From: Candidatus Vagococcus giribetii
Lineage (GTDB): Bacteria > Bacillota > Bacilli > Lactobacillales > Vagococcaceae
DNA: 64,000 bases
Assembly: GCF_017316185.1 (NCBI RefSeq)
Contig: NZ_JAFLVX010000015.1
Span: 1 to 64,000, forward strand
Direction of reading: 5' to 3'
How positions within the stretch are numbered: the first letter of the stretch is position 1; every line of letters starts with the position of its first letter. Under the pieces are notes generated by a model. That model searched no databases. It saw nothing but the letters and a program-made list of their open reading frames with translations, and was not told the DNA's origin. The position numbers were made by a program, and so were the translations under genes. This document shows positions 23,670-31,739 of the stretch, one piece after another.

Positions 23670-24308
23670 ATGCTTATCGAATCAGTATGTATTCCAAAAA
23701 GACAACTAACGACAGTTAACGAATCTTGTACGTTAGAAGATGCTATAACTATTCTTGAAAAATCAGGATTTAGATGTATTCCTGTCTTAGATGAATCAGG
23801 TCGAATTTTTAGAGGAAATATTTATAAAATGCATATTTACCGTCACAAAGCAAACGGTGGGGATATGACATTACCAGTAACACATTTAATCAAAAATTCA
23901 ACTAAGTTTATCCATTTAACATCTTCATTCTTTAAAATCTTCTTTACAATTAAGGAACTTCCTTATATTGCCGTTTTAGATAATGACAACATGTTTTATG
24001 GCATTTTAACTCATAGTAGTTTACTAACCATTCTTTCACAATCTTGGAACGTTAAAGAAGGACGCTTCGCATTAACGATTGCCTCAACAGGTAAACAAGG
24101 TGATTTAGCTAATATGACTAAAATTATTTCTAAACATTCTGATATTGCTAGCTGTATCACTCTTGATGTGGGTAAAGACGAGTATATTAGAAGAACCATT
24201 ATTACCTTACCTTCTGACACAACACAAGAAACATGCGACATTATTGTCAAAGCATTAGAGAGAAAAGATTTCTTTGTAGCAGAAATTGAGGATTTAAGTA
24301 AAAATTAA
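23670..24308 (+). CDS. cbpA: CBS-pair and ACT domain protein, likely c-di-AMP binding
   Basis: A 212-residue cytosolic protein with two CBS motifs (about 1-60, containing TLEDAITILEKSGFRCIPVLDESGR, and 70-125, containing PYIAVLDNDNMFYGILTHSSLL) and a C-terminal ACT-like domain (about 135-210). Size and layout match Listeria CbpA (Lmo0553), found as a c-di-AMP-binding protein. That ligand is inferred from architecture alone; AMP/ATP binding is possible. The ATG at 23670 follows GGGAG; an upstream in-frame ATG would add six residues covering the ribosome site. Single gene, followed by a hairpin repeat and a terminator. Confidence 0.75.
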   Translation: MLIESVCIPKRQLTTVNESCTLEDAITILEKSGFRCIPVLDESGRIFRGNIYKMHIYRHKANGGDMTLPVTHLIKNSTKFIHLTSSFFKIFFTIKELPYIAVLDNDNMFYGILTHSSLLTILSQSWNVKEGRFALTIASTGKQGDLANMTKIISKHSDIASCITLDVGKDEYIRRTIITLPSDTTQETCDIIVKALERKDFFVAEIEDLSKN

Positions 24309-24312
24309 AACT

Positions 24313-24424
24313 GGGTGGGTCAAAAGTCGCTTTTCTCTGAGCAACTGGAGGAACTAAGGAACAATCGGTTTTTTCGATTGATCCTTAGTTGTGAAGTTGT
24401 TGAAAGAGCAGACTTTTTATCCCC
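24313..24424 (+). repeat. Long imperfect hairpin repeat, full copy
   Basis: A 112-base element begins GGGTGGGTCAAAAGTCGC and ends GACTTTTTATCCCC, with nested pairing: AAAGTC with GACTTT, GCAACT with AAGTTGTT, AACTAAGGA (24352-24360) with TCCTTAGTT (24382-24390), and CAATCG with CGATTG at the tip. The left half recurs at 56708-56756. It codes for nothing and looks like a dispersed intergenic palindromic repeat. Confidence 0.75.
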
Positions 24425-24430
24425 TGACTA

Positions 24431-24464
24431 AAAAAGACTATCCCTTGTTAGGGACAGTCTTTTT
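24431..24464. terminator. Bidirectional terminator between the CBS-ACT gene and queT
   Basis: AAAAAGACTATCCC (24431-24444) and GGGACAGTCTTTTT (24451-24464) pair with one mismatch; A-run left, T-run right. Confidence 0.88.
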
Positions 24465-24468
24465 ATTT

Positions 24469-24990
24469 TTATTTAAATTTTTCAAATTTCACAAATTTGT
24501 TCACGTAATAAATGATTGGGGCTGAAACACTCATAATCACTAACTCACTTAAAAATAATGAGCCGTAAGTTCCCCAAAAGAACGCTGAACCAATGGCTTG
24601 ATTACTTAACATACAAATCATTATGGCAATTAAAACCATGCTAAGTGAAAAGACCAATGTATTAAGTACCATACGTTTTTTCACATCTTTTATCCATCTC
24701 TCAGATGCTGCTGTAATGGATAAAGCTAGTAAGGTTTGTCCACCACCAAATAAAACATCAAGTAAACCACCTGTAGAAAAGAATAAATTAAACATCACAA
24801 CACCTAGAAAAACGCCCCACATAAGCTTTTTATTAAAGACAACAATATGGTTAAGACTTTCTGATACTCTAAATTGAATGGGACCTTGGGCCACTGGAGC
24901 CACTACTAGTGTTAAAACTAAATATAGTCCTGCTAATAAACCATTAAAAATTAGAGCTTGCGTATTGGTTTGAACCTCTCTTTTTTCCAT
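24469..24990 (-). CDS. queT: Queuosine precursor ECF transporter S component
   Basis: A 173-residue membrane protein of the QueT family (COG4708), the substrate-binding part of an energy-coupling-factor importer for preQ1 or queuine. It has about five or six helices; typical are GPIQFRVSESLNHIVVFNKK near 35-55 and the GGLLDVLFGGGQTLLAL stretch near 74-90. The ATP-binding and T components are not in the window and are shared in most Firmicutes. A preQ1-I riboswitch precedes it, which supports the substrate strongly. Together with queG this suggests the organism salvages a precursor and completes queuosine in tRNA. Confidence 0.93.
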   Translation of the reverse strand: MEKREVQTNTQALIFNGLLAGLYLVLTLVVAPVAQGPIQFRVSESLNHIVVFNKKLMWGVFLGVVMFNLFFSTGGLLDVLFGGGQTLLALSITAASERWIKDVKKRMVLNTLVFSLSMVLIAIMICMLSNQAIGSAFFWGTYGSLFLSELVIMSVSAPIIYYVNKFVKFEKFK

Positions 24991-24998
24991 TTCCTATT

Positions 24999-25045
24999 TC
25001 TCCTTCCTAGTTTTTTTATCGCAGGATGGTATCAATGAACTGCGG
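24999..25045 (-). promoter_or_regulatory. preQ1-I riboswitch
   Basis: On the minus strand stem CGCAG (25044-25040) pairs with CTGCG (25024-25020), enclosing a loop with TTCATTGATACC, followed by ATAAAAAAACTAG and then GGAAGGAG, the queT ribosome site. The A-rich tail that pairs with the loop to form a pseudoknot is characteristic of preQ1-I. Because the ribosome site follows directly, control of translation is likely. Confidence 0.85.
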
Positions 25046-25067
25046 TCACAAAAAAAGCAACGTCCCT

Positions 25068-25096
25068 ATCTTACTCCCATCTGATAAAATTGTCAA
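25068..25096 (-). promoter_or_regulatory. queT promoter
   Basis: TTGACA, 17-base spacer and TAAGAT on the minus strand. It starts transcription about 15 bases before the preQ1 aptamer. Confidence 0.8.
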
Positions 25097-25098
25097 AA

Positions 25099-25145
25099 AA
25101 AGCTTTCAAAAGCAACTCTTGAGTCAGAGTGCTTTTGAAAGCTTT
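25099..25145 (-). terminator. Terminator of the flavin reductase gene
   Basis: AAAGCTTTCAAAAGC (25099-25113) pairs with GCTTTTGAAAGCTTT (25131-25145); the stem continues as ACTC/GAGT after a bulged A. It lies right after the stop of the minus-strand gene. Confidence 0.88.
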
Positions 25146-25154
25146 TGATTATAA

Positions 25155-25709
25155 TTAATTAGATAGGCGATTAAACCAAGCCACATAAGAATCCACAATA
25201 AGTTGTAAAAAGCCAACTGTTTCTTCTTTCATAGTGCCATCTTCGTTGATTAAATTCATAACAGAACCAATATAGGCTTCTGGTTGCGCCATGGCATGAA
25301 TATTTAAAAAGGTTAAAATTTGTCGCAAGTGGTGATTAGCACCAAACCCACTAACAGCTCCTGGTGACACACTAACAATCGCTCCTGGTTTGTCATTCCA
25401 TGCGTTAGCCCCGTATGGTCTTGAAGCAATATCTAAGGCGTTTTTCAAGACTGGAGGTACTGAACGGTTATACTCAGGTGTGACAAACACAACACCATCA
25501 AGTGCTTTAACCTCTTCACGGAAAGTCTTCCAAGATTCCGGTGTGTTTTCTTCCGTGTCTAAATCTTGGTTATACATCTCTAAGTGACCGATCTCAGGAA
25601 ATACGATTTCAAACTCTTCAGGGAAAAGCTCTGCCAACTGATTAGCTACTACTCGAGTGAAAGCTTTTTTTCTTAAACTACCTAAAATAAAACCAATGCG
25701 TTTTGTCAA
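25155..25709 (-). CDS. NADPH-dependent FMN reductase family protein
   Basis: A flavodoxin-fold oxidoreductase of about 184 residues, related to ChrR/YieF and azoreductase-type quinone reductases. The N-terminus reads TKRIGFILGSLRKKAFTR, the phosphate-binding loop for FMN; VVFVTPEYNRSVPPVLKNALD near 78-98 is the family signature, followed by GAIVSVSPGAVSGFGANHHLRQ. The proposed start is TTG at 25709, about ten bases after AAAGGA, because homologues begin at this point; a GTG nine codons upstream is possible. Cytosolic, likely reduces quinones or xenobiotics. Single gene. Confidence 0.85.
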   Translation of the reverse strand: MTKRIGFILGSLRKKAFTRVVANQLAELFPEEFEIVFPEIGHLEMYNQDLDTEENTPESWKTFREEVKALDGVVFVTPEYNRSVPPVLKNALDIASRPYGANAWNDKPGAIVSVSPGAVSGFGANHHLRQILTFLNIHAMAQPEAYIGSVMNLINEDGTMKEETVGFLQLIVDSYVAWFNRLSN

Positions 25710-25866
25710 ATCAATCAAATCCTTTCTTTTCTTCACTACTTACTTTAGTATAGTACAACTAAAGAAATCATTCAAATAAGACTACTTAAAAAAAACACAT
25801 TTCTAAAAAAAGACTTTTCTTCCAATTTTTGTTATATTACTTGTATTGGTTTAAAAGGAGAGAAAC

Positions 25867-26820
25867 ATGAAAAATCCAACTTTACATATTATTGTTAATC
25901 CCCAAGCTGGCTCTGGCAATGCTAAAAAGACGTTAGATATCACACGCGCATTTATAACTAAAGAAGAAGTTCCCTATCACCTTTATCTGACTGAATATCC
26001 TGGTCACGAAAAAATCATTGCTAAAGAACTAATGGAGACAGTTCTTGAACCATGGCATGATGACAAAGTCTTAAAAACCTTATTAGTCGTGATAGGCGGC
26101 GACGGAACCTTACATGAAGTCATTAATACTCTAGCCTCTCAGCCTCTTATCCCAGTGGCTTATTTACCTGCCGGTTCAGGCAATGACTTTGCTCGAGGTT
26201 TAGGTTTAACGAGAAAAACAAAAAAAGATTTAGCACGTTTAATTAAAGTGACTAAGCCAACACCGATTCCTTTAATTGCAACTCAGTTTGAGCAAAAAGA
26301 TGCGCCTCAATTAGTTTTGAATAACATAGGTATTGGATTAGATGCCAATATTGTCTCAACAGCAAATAATTCAAAAACAAAAGATTTTCTAAATAAGATT
26401 CATCTAGGTTCTTTGGCTTATTTAGCTTCTATCTTCCATGTTTTAAAAGAACAACATGCCTTTCCTGTAACATTTGATACTTTAGGTGAGAAAAAACATT
26501 TTAAAAAAGCTTATTTATGTTCAATCACCAACCATCCTTACTTTGGTGGTGGTGTGGCGATTGATCCAACCGCAAATATCAAGCAAGCTAAAATGAGTGT
26601 TGTCTTACTTGAGAAAGTTAATTTAGCTGTCTTAATTTATCTGGTGATTCGTTTACTGATGAAAAATCATCTAAGCTCTAAATACATTCATCATTTTGTG
26701 ACGGATCAATTAGCTGTCACCTCGACTCATCCTGAATTCTGTCAAACAGATGGTGAGATAGTTGGTAAAGAAGCACAAGTGATTCAGTGCACCATGACCA
26801 GTCGTCTCTTTTGGATCTAA
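25867..26820 (+). CDS. Diacylglycerol kinase family lipid kinase
   Basis: A 317-residue lipid kinase of the DagK/YegS/sphingosine kinase fold. It begins with the strand TLHIIVNPQAGSGNAKKTL (nucleotide-binding), has GGDGT at 77-81, then YLPAGSGNDFARGLG near 100-114, and the Asp of QTDGEIVGKEAQ near 298. In Firmicutes DgkB phosphorylates diacylglycerol released from lipoteichoic acid synthesis; DgkB homologues are around 300 residues, so this is a plausible role, but the substrate cannot be read from sequence. ATG follows AAGGAG. A terminator shared with recD2 follows. Confidence 0.88.
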   Translation: MKNPTLHIIVNPQAGSGNAKKTLDITRAFITKEEVPYHLYLTEYPGHEKIIAKELMETVLEPWHDDKVLKTLLVVIGGDGTLHEVINTLASQPLIPVAYLPAGSGNDFARGLGLTRKTKKDLARLIKVTKPTPIPLIATQFEQKDAPQLVLNNIGIGLDANIVSTANNSKTKDFLNKIHLGSLAYLASIFHVLKEQHAFPVTFDTLGEKKHFKKAYLCSITNHPYFGGGVAIDPTANIKQAKMSVVLLEKVNLAVLIYLVIRLLMKNHLSSKYIHHFVTDQLAVTSTHPEFCQTDGEIVGKEAQVIQCTMTSRLFWI

Positions 26821-26860
26821 AAAAGAAGCCTCTTTCTATTTACAGAAAAGGCTTCTTTTT
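26820..26860. terminator. Bidirectional terminator between the lipid kinase gene and recD2
   Basis: AAAAAGAAGCCT (26820-26831) pairs with AGGCTTCTTTTT (26849-26860). Confidence 0.88.
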
Positions 26861-26862
26861 CA

Positions 26863-29370
26863 TTAATTGGCTAAAAAATCATAAGGAGTGATACCTTCCA
26901 TACCAATCATAGGATCGATACTCCCTTTAAGAACTAACTCAGGCAATAACTCATACGTATCTGGCGCTTCAGGTGCGATGTCATCAAAGAGCGTAATCAC
27001 CTTGTCGGACTCTTTAGAAGATGCGCCTTCGACTTCTTTAGGTGCTTCTAATTCTTCTTTGACTGCTTCTGTTTTTTCCGCTTCGTAAAGAGCCATCTGA
27101 CTCTCTTGGTTTTTTAGTGCCTCTTCGTCTTCCACTAATCGATACCTTAACGTCGTTTGTCTTGGTATCATTTCGCTTTCAATGGCTAAACGAAAAGCCT
27201 CTTTTTCCCCTAATAAAATCAAAAAATCTTTACTTCTTGTAACGGCTGTATAAATTAATTTTCTCTGAAGCATTCGCCCGTATTGTTTGACTAAAGGTAA
27301 AATCACCATTTGGAATTCACTACCTTGAGATTTATGAATCGAACACGCATAAGCCAAAGTAAATTTATTCCACTCTGGACGTTTGTAAACAACTTCTGTT
27401 TCATCAAATAAAAGGGTTAATTCATCAATTTTATCTTCTGTTTCTTTGCCGTATGTAATTCCTGTAATTTCTCCCATGTCTCCATTAAACACGTTGTACT
27501 CTGGGCTATTAACTAAGTGTAGGACCTTGTCCCCTATACGGTAAACTTTATCAAGCCACTTAACTTCTTTTCTAGTCCCAGACTCATTGCCATTTAAAAT
27601 AGACTGCATCATTTGGTTTAATTGGTCAATCCCTGCTTTACCTCGGTACATAGGAGCTAACACTTGAACGTCTTGAGAAGAGAAGCCTTTGTCCTGTGCT
27701 CTTAAAACAACTTGTTCGACAACAGACTCAATCTGGTTCACTGAACAAGGAATAAAGGAACGATCTTTTTGATTGACCATTAAATCCTCAGGTAGAACCC
27801 CATTCTTAATGCTATGAGCTAAAGAAATAATCGTTGAACCATCTTCTTGGCGGTAAATATCTGTTAACTCTCGCTTAGGTATCTCTTGAACCCCTAACAA
27901 ATCAGTCAATACTTGACCAGGTCCAACTGAAGGGAGCTGATCTTTATCTCCCACAAAAATAACTTGCATGTTATTAGGAATGGCTTTTAATAAGGTATTG
28001 GCTAACCATGTGTCTACCATGGACATTTCGTCTACAATAAGTAAGCCACCTTCAAGTTCTTTCGATTCTTCTAAGACTTCTTTTTCACGACCCGTCAGTC
28101 CTAACAAACGATGAATCGTGCTAGCTGGTAAGCCTGTCATTTCATTCATTCTCTTAGCTGCTCGACCTGTTGGTGCTGCTAAAAGAATAGGAAAAATATC
28201 TTGAGTGTAGTCCTCTAAATCTAATGATAACCCGTTTAATTCAGCAAACAAGGTCACAATCCCATTTACCACAGTGGTTTTCCCTGTACCTGGTCCACCT
28301 GTCAAAATAAAGAAAGGTGACATAATCGCTTCTTTAATCGCTTTGATTTGAGAAGGCCCATAAGAAATATCAAATAGTTTTTCTATTGACTTAATCCCTT
28401 TAGTTACTTCCTCTTCTGGGTAATGGATTTGTTTCTTACGCTTTAATAATCGTTTAATAGATGTGGTTATACCGACTTCTGAAAAATAGAGTGATTTCTC
28501 ATAAAGCTTCGTACCTTCTTGGATCACGACACCTTCTTCTGATAGATTGATCACCTCATCAGCAACAGCCGTTGGATTGATTTCAACTGGACGACTCGAT
28601 TCTAACGTTCTTAAGGTCGCTTCTAGTAGTTGACGAGCCTCCATGTAAGTATCCCCTGTATTTAAACAACTTTGAAACAATTCATGGACAAGAGCTGCTC
28701 GAATTCGTTGAGATGAATCTGCTGCAATGCCGATTCTTTCAGCTAAAGCATCAGCCTTTTTAAAGCCCACACCCTCAATATCCTCGACTAATTTATAAGG
28801 ATTTTCATTAACAATTGCTAAGGTCTCTTCTTTATAAAACTGATAAATGCTAAAGGCTAGTTGATTCCCAAATCCATATTGATTTAGACCAATAATAATT
28901 TGCTCCATACCGTAGTTATCTTTTACCGTTTCTACTAAAGTCGCAATTTTTTTATCAGTTAAGCCTTTAATACCTGTTAAACAATCAGGATTTTCAATAA
29001 TTTTATCAATGGCATCATTTCCTAGTGTCATAACAATATTTTCTGCGATTTTTTTCCCAATCCCTGGAAATTTATCACTGGAAAGAAATTGAATCATCCC
29101 AGCTTGTGAGGTCGGTTTATCCTGCTGATAACTTTCTACTTTAAGCTGTTCTCCGTATCTTGGATGATTCACGATGTCACCATAAAAACGATAGACTTCA
29201 TCTTCCTGAATCTGACCAAATGTACCGGTCACAACGATTTCTTGCGCCATATAAGGCGTGTTTGTGTCTTTGACATTGACTAACAACACTTTATAGAAAT
29301 TAGTTGTATTCTCAAAAAAAGTCGTCACGACTTGTCCAACAATATAATTTTTTTCATCGTTTTCAGTCAT
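26863..29370 (-). CDS. recD2: ATP-dependent DNA helicase RecD2
   Basis: A RecBC-independent 5'-3' helicase (YrrC type) of about 835 residues, acting in mismatch repair and replication restart. An N-terminal OB-like region and helix-hairpin-helix motifs (near 90-220: FPGIGKKIAENIV, IEGVGFKKADALAERIG) precede the motor. Walker A is GGPGTGKTT near 357, Walker B MVDEMSMVD (VDEM) near 450, and GAPTGRAAKRM near 400. C-terminal motifs include LAYACSIHKSQGSEF near 690, then ALYEAEKTEAVKEE, a charged tail of about 90 residues without clear homology. ATG at 29370 is chosen; a TTG one codon earlier has slightly better spacing to AAAGGAG. Confidence 0.93.
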   Translation of the reverse strand: MTENDEKNYIVGQVVTTFFENTTNFYKVLLVNVKDTNTPYMAQEIVVTGTFGQIQEDEVYRFYGDIVNHPRYGEQLKVESYQQDKPTSQAGMIQFLSSDKFPGIGKKIAENIVMTLGNDAIDKIIENPDCLTGIKGLTDKKIATLVETVKDNYGMEQIIIGLNQYGFGNQLAFSIYQFYKEETLAIVNENPYKLVEDIEGVGFKKADALAERIGIAADSSQRIRAALVHELFQSCLNTGDTYMEARQLLEATLRTLESSRPVEINPTAVADEVINLSEEGVVIQEGTKLYEKSLYFSEVGITTSIKRLLKRKKQIHYPEEEVTKGIKSIEKLFDISYGPSQIKAIKEAIMSPFFILTGGPGTGKTTVVNGIVTLFAELNGLSLDLEDYTQDIFPILLAAPTGRAAKRMNEMTGLPASTIHRLLGLTGREKEVLEESKELEGGLLIVDEMSMVDTWLANTLLKAIPNNMQVIFVGDKDQLPSVGPGQVLTDLLGVQEIPKRELTDIYRQEDGSTIISLAHSIKNGVLPEDLMVNQKDRSFIPCSVNQIESVVEQVVLRAQDKGFSSQDVQVLAPMYRGKAGIDQLNQMMQSILNGNESGTRKEVKWLDKVYRIGDKVLHLVNSPEYNVFNGDMGEITGITYGKETEDKIDELTLLFDETEVVYKRPEWNKFTLAYACSIHKSQGSEFQMVILPLVKQYGRMLQRKLIYTAVTRSKDFLILLGEKEAFRLAIESEMIPRQTTLRYRLVEDEEALKNQESQMALYEAEKTEAVKEELEAPKEVEGASSKESDKVITLFDDIAPEAPDTYELLPELVLKGSIDPMIGMEGITPYDFLAN

Positions 29371-29400
29371 CAATAGGTGACACTCCTTTCTTGAGATATC

Positions 29401-30024
29401 TTATTTAGTCAAAAAACTATCATCATTCCATAGCTCTAAAGTGTACACGCCATCTGTCACGTCCACTATACTTAAGCTATTGTTGTTTAATCCACCTTGT
29501 TTTCTAATCTCTGGTAAGGGTGTTCCCACTAGGGTTTGAATGATACCACCTAGCGTCATACCATGACTGACAAATAACAAAGGACCCGTTGAAGCTTCTG
29601 CTATTTTTTCTTTGACATAAGGCACGCTTCGCTCAAGCATCTCCTCAAAGGTTTCTCCTTTAAAGGGAGTTGGGTCATAATCAGCTGGATTACTTCTCAT
29701 TGCTTGCATTTGTTTCGGGTATAACTCTTTGCCTAAAGCTATTTTTTGGCCTTCTAAATCGCCTAAACCTAACTCTTTTAGTTCGTCACTTAAGACAATC
29801 TCAGGTTTTATTTGTAACTCACTCACAATACCCTCTACCGTTTTAACAGTTCGTGACATTGGACTGCAATAAATTGTTTCAAATGACACCTCTTTTAGGT
29901 ACTCACCTAACTGCCTAATTTCCTCATAACTTTCAGGTAGTAGCGGCGAATCTCCTGTCATCCCCTGGAAACGTCTTGCTTGATTCCACTCTGTTTTGCC
30001 ATGTCTTGTAAAATATAGTTTCAC
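29401..30024 (-). CDS. Histidine phosphatase family protein (PGM-like)
   Basis: A 207-residue member of the phosphoglycerate mutase-like fold. RHGKTEWN at residues 7-14 carries the phosphorylated His; IYCSPMSRTVKT near 52 and FVSHGMTLGG near 152-161 supply the remaining active-site Arg and His. The size fits the GpmB/PhoE type, a broad-specificity phosphatase rather than the glycolytic enzyme. It starts 12 bases after the trmL stop and is probably co-transcribed with it. The substrate is not known. Confidence 0.88.
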   Translation of the reverse strand: MKLYFTRHGKTEWNQARRFQGMTGDSPLLPESYEEIRQLGEYLKEVSFETIYCSPMSRTVKTVEGIVSELQIKPEIVLSDELKELGLGDLEGQKIALGKELYPKQMQAMRSNPADYDPTPFKGETFEEMLERSVPYVKEKIAEASTGPLLFVSHGMTLGGIIQTLVGTPLPEIRKQGGLNNNSLSIVDVTDGVYTLELWNDDSFLTK

Positions 30025-30036
30025 CCATAATCCTCC

Positions 30037-30540
30037 TTAGCTTAACTTATCATTCTCATAAATGTGGGTCTTTTCTAAATTAGGAAAATCTTGTTGTTTA
30101 AGTGCTTCGTAGATAATTAAGGCTGCTGTATTAGATAGATTTAAAGAACGCACATGCTCATCGTTCATCGGAATTCTAATACAACCGTCTTCGTATTCAC
30201 GCATAAACGTCTCGGGTAAACCTGTTGTTTCTTTACCAAAAATAAAGTAATGGTTCTTGCCATCATTGTAGTTCACATCACTGTATGTTTTGCGAGCAAA
30301 TTTACTAACTAAGTGTAGTTCTTCTCCTTCAATAGAAGCTAAAAAGCTCTCTAAATTAGGATGATATGTAATATTAACATCATGCCAATAATCAAGTCCG
30401 GCACGTTTTAAATGTTTATCATCTACAGAAAAACCAAGTGGTTCAATCAGATGAAGAGGTGTGTTAGTTGCTGCACATGTTCTCGCAATATTTCCAGTAT
30501 TTGCTGGAATTTGAGGTTCAAATAGGACAATATGATTCAT
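30037..30540 (-). CDS. trmL: tRNA (cytidine/uridine-2'-O-)-methyltransferase TrmL
   Basis: A 167-residue SPOUT methyltransferase that 2'-O-methylates the wobble base (C34 or U34) of certain tRNA-Leu. It shows [36 protein letters not shown] at the N-terminus and the knotted C-terminal SAM site with [10 protein letters not shown] near 103-112, then [22 protein letters not shown] near 125-146. The ribosome site is weak (AGAAAGAAG). Upstream lies a promoter, a set of hairpins and a terminator-like stem, so expression may depend on read-through. Confidence 0.93.
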   Translation of the reverse strand: MNHIVLFEPQIPANTGNIARTCAATNTPLHLIEPLGFSVDDKHLKRAGLDYWHDVNITYHPNLESFLASIEGEELHLVSKFARKTYSDVNYNDGKNHYFIFGKETTGLPETFMREYEDGCIRIPMNDEHVRSLNLSNTAALIIYEALKQQDFPNLEKTHIYENDKLS

Positions 30541-30593
30541 TTATTTAACTTCTTTCTTTTATAAAATTTATCTTGAATGGCTTAATTTTAACA

Positions 30594-30710
30594 TAAAAAA
30601 AAACGTATCGCCTCGGTGTCAGTTCACTGCGAGTCGTTACGTTGATGAGAGCCATCCCTCAACAACTTTTATCAGAACAGGAATCTGATAAAAACCTTTG
30701 AAAATGACTT
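30594..30710 (-). ncRNA. Structured RNA with terminator before trmL (small RNA or leader)
   Basis: A transcript from the promoter at 30717-30745 would contain three hairpins: TTTTATCAGA/TCTGATAAAA (30684-30693 with 30667-30676), GTTGTTGAG/CTCATCAAC (30658-30666 with 30641-30649, one mismatch, loop with GATGG), and a longer stem (30602-30643) followed by eight or nine Ts. The last is a terminator 53 bases before trmL. No riboswitch class I know fits. It could be a stand-alone small RNA of about 115 bases or a regulatory leader. Confidence 0.5.
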
Positions 30711-30716
30711 TACAAC

Positions 30717-30745
30717 AGTATATCACCTAATCACAAGATATACAA
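30717..30745 (-). promoter_or_regulatory. Promoter of the trmL upstream RNA
   Basis: TTGTAT, 17-base spacer and TATACT on the minus strand. Start near 30710. It lies between the end of rlmA and the hairpins. Confidence 0.7.
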
Positions 30746-30761
30746 CTAGTGAAACTGAAAA

Positions 30762-31622
30762 TTACGCTTTTTTTCCAACCAATATTTTCACATCAATAGT
30801 TAATTCTTTAAAAGGATGTTTTCTTGCGTACTCTTTAGCTTCCTCGCTTGCTCCCCAGTGGATTGGAGACATTTTCAAGATGTCTTCATAATCTTTGTGA
30901 AAAACTGGATATGTGTACGTTAAACGCTCTTCACTAACTAACTGGATATCCTTCTTAAATTTGTCATAGACTTGCTCATTTGAGTAATGTTGTTTGTCCT
31001 CATTGTCATGGTAAAAACTCTCTCGCATTTCTTTTAAATAACCTGACTCAGGAATCACTTTAATAATGACACCTTCTTCAGATAGAACGCGTTTCATTTC
31101 TTCATAATGACTCGGTGAAAAGATATTAAGTAACACATCAATGCTTTGATCTTGAAAAGGCATTTGGGTAACATCTCCAATAAAGAAAAAGCCTTGATCT
31201 GAAAAATCACTGGCTAGTTGAACACCATCTTTAGATAAGTCAAATCCAATAAAGTTTTTTTCTAGCAAGTTTGCTTTTAGACGTTCGACAAAACTACCCT
31301 CACCACACCCCATATCGACAATCGTCTCACTTTGACGACTTGCTTCAATCAACTGAGTTAACTTTGTTTCTAAAGGCGCATACAATCCTTGTTGAATCAT
31401 ATTTCTTCGGCTAAGTAACATCTCTTTATCGTAATCACTCGTTAAGTGGTGATTAGGAAAATGAATCGTTCCTTTTTTAGATAAATCAAATCCATGATTA
31501 TTCTGACACACCATGGTATTTCCCTTAATAGCCGTAAACTCAGCTTGGCATTTAGGGCATTGAAACAAATCTAAATGAGCCGTCAAAAAATCACGGCCAT
31601 TATCTATCTTCTTTTTTAACAT
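30762..31622 (-). CDS. rlmA: 23S rRNA (guanine-N1)-methyltransferase RlmA
   Basis: A 286-residue SAM-dependent methyltransferase. An N-terminal zinc ribbon has Cys22, Cys25, Cys39 and His43 (FQCPKCQAEF, then MVCQNNHGF), followed by GTIHFPNHHLTSDYDKEMLLSRRNM and the Rossmann SAM motif IVDMGCGEGSFVERL near 115. The N-terminus matches RlmA. In Gram-positive bacteria the RlmA(II) type modifies G748 and affects tylosin and macrolide binding; which site is used here is inferred. ATG has GGAG eleven bases upstream. Monocistronic. Confidence 0.87.
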   Translation of the reverse strand: MLKKKIDNGRDFLTAHLDLFQCPKCQAEFTAIKGNTMVCQNNHGFDLSKKGTIHFPNHHLTSDYDKEMLLSRRNMIQQGLYAPLETKLTQLIEASRQSETIVDMGCGEGSFVERLKANLLEKNFIGFDLSKDGVQLASDFSDQGFFFIGDVTQMPFQDQSIDVLLNIFSPSHYEEMKRVLSEEGVIIKVIPESGYLKEMRESFYHDNEDKQHYSNEQVYDKFKKDIQLVSEERLTYTYPVFHKDYEDILKMSPIHWGASEEAKEYARKHPFKELTIDVKILVGKKA

Positions 31623-31739
31623 GCTTAAATGAACTCCTTCATTAATATTCTCTTTATTCTAACATAAAAAACTCTCGAATTGCTTCATGCTTATGCTATA
31701 CTATGGATAAATTATTGTTTTATATTGGAGGATTATGTT

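Noticed and set aside
24411-24424. The hairpin repeat as the terminator of the CBS-ACT gene
   Set aside because: A better terminator with a T-run follows at 24431-24464.
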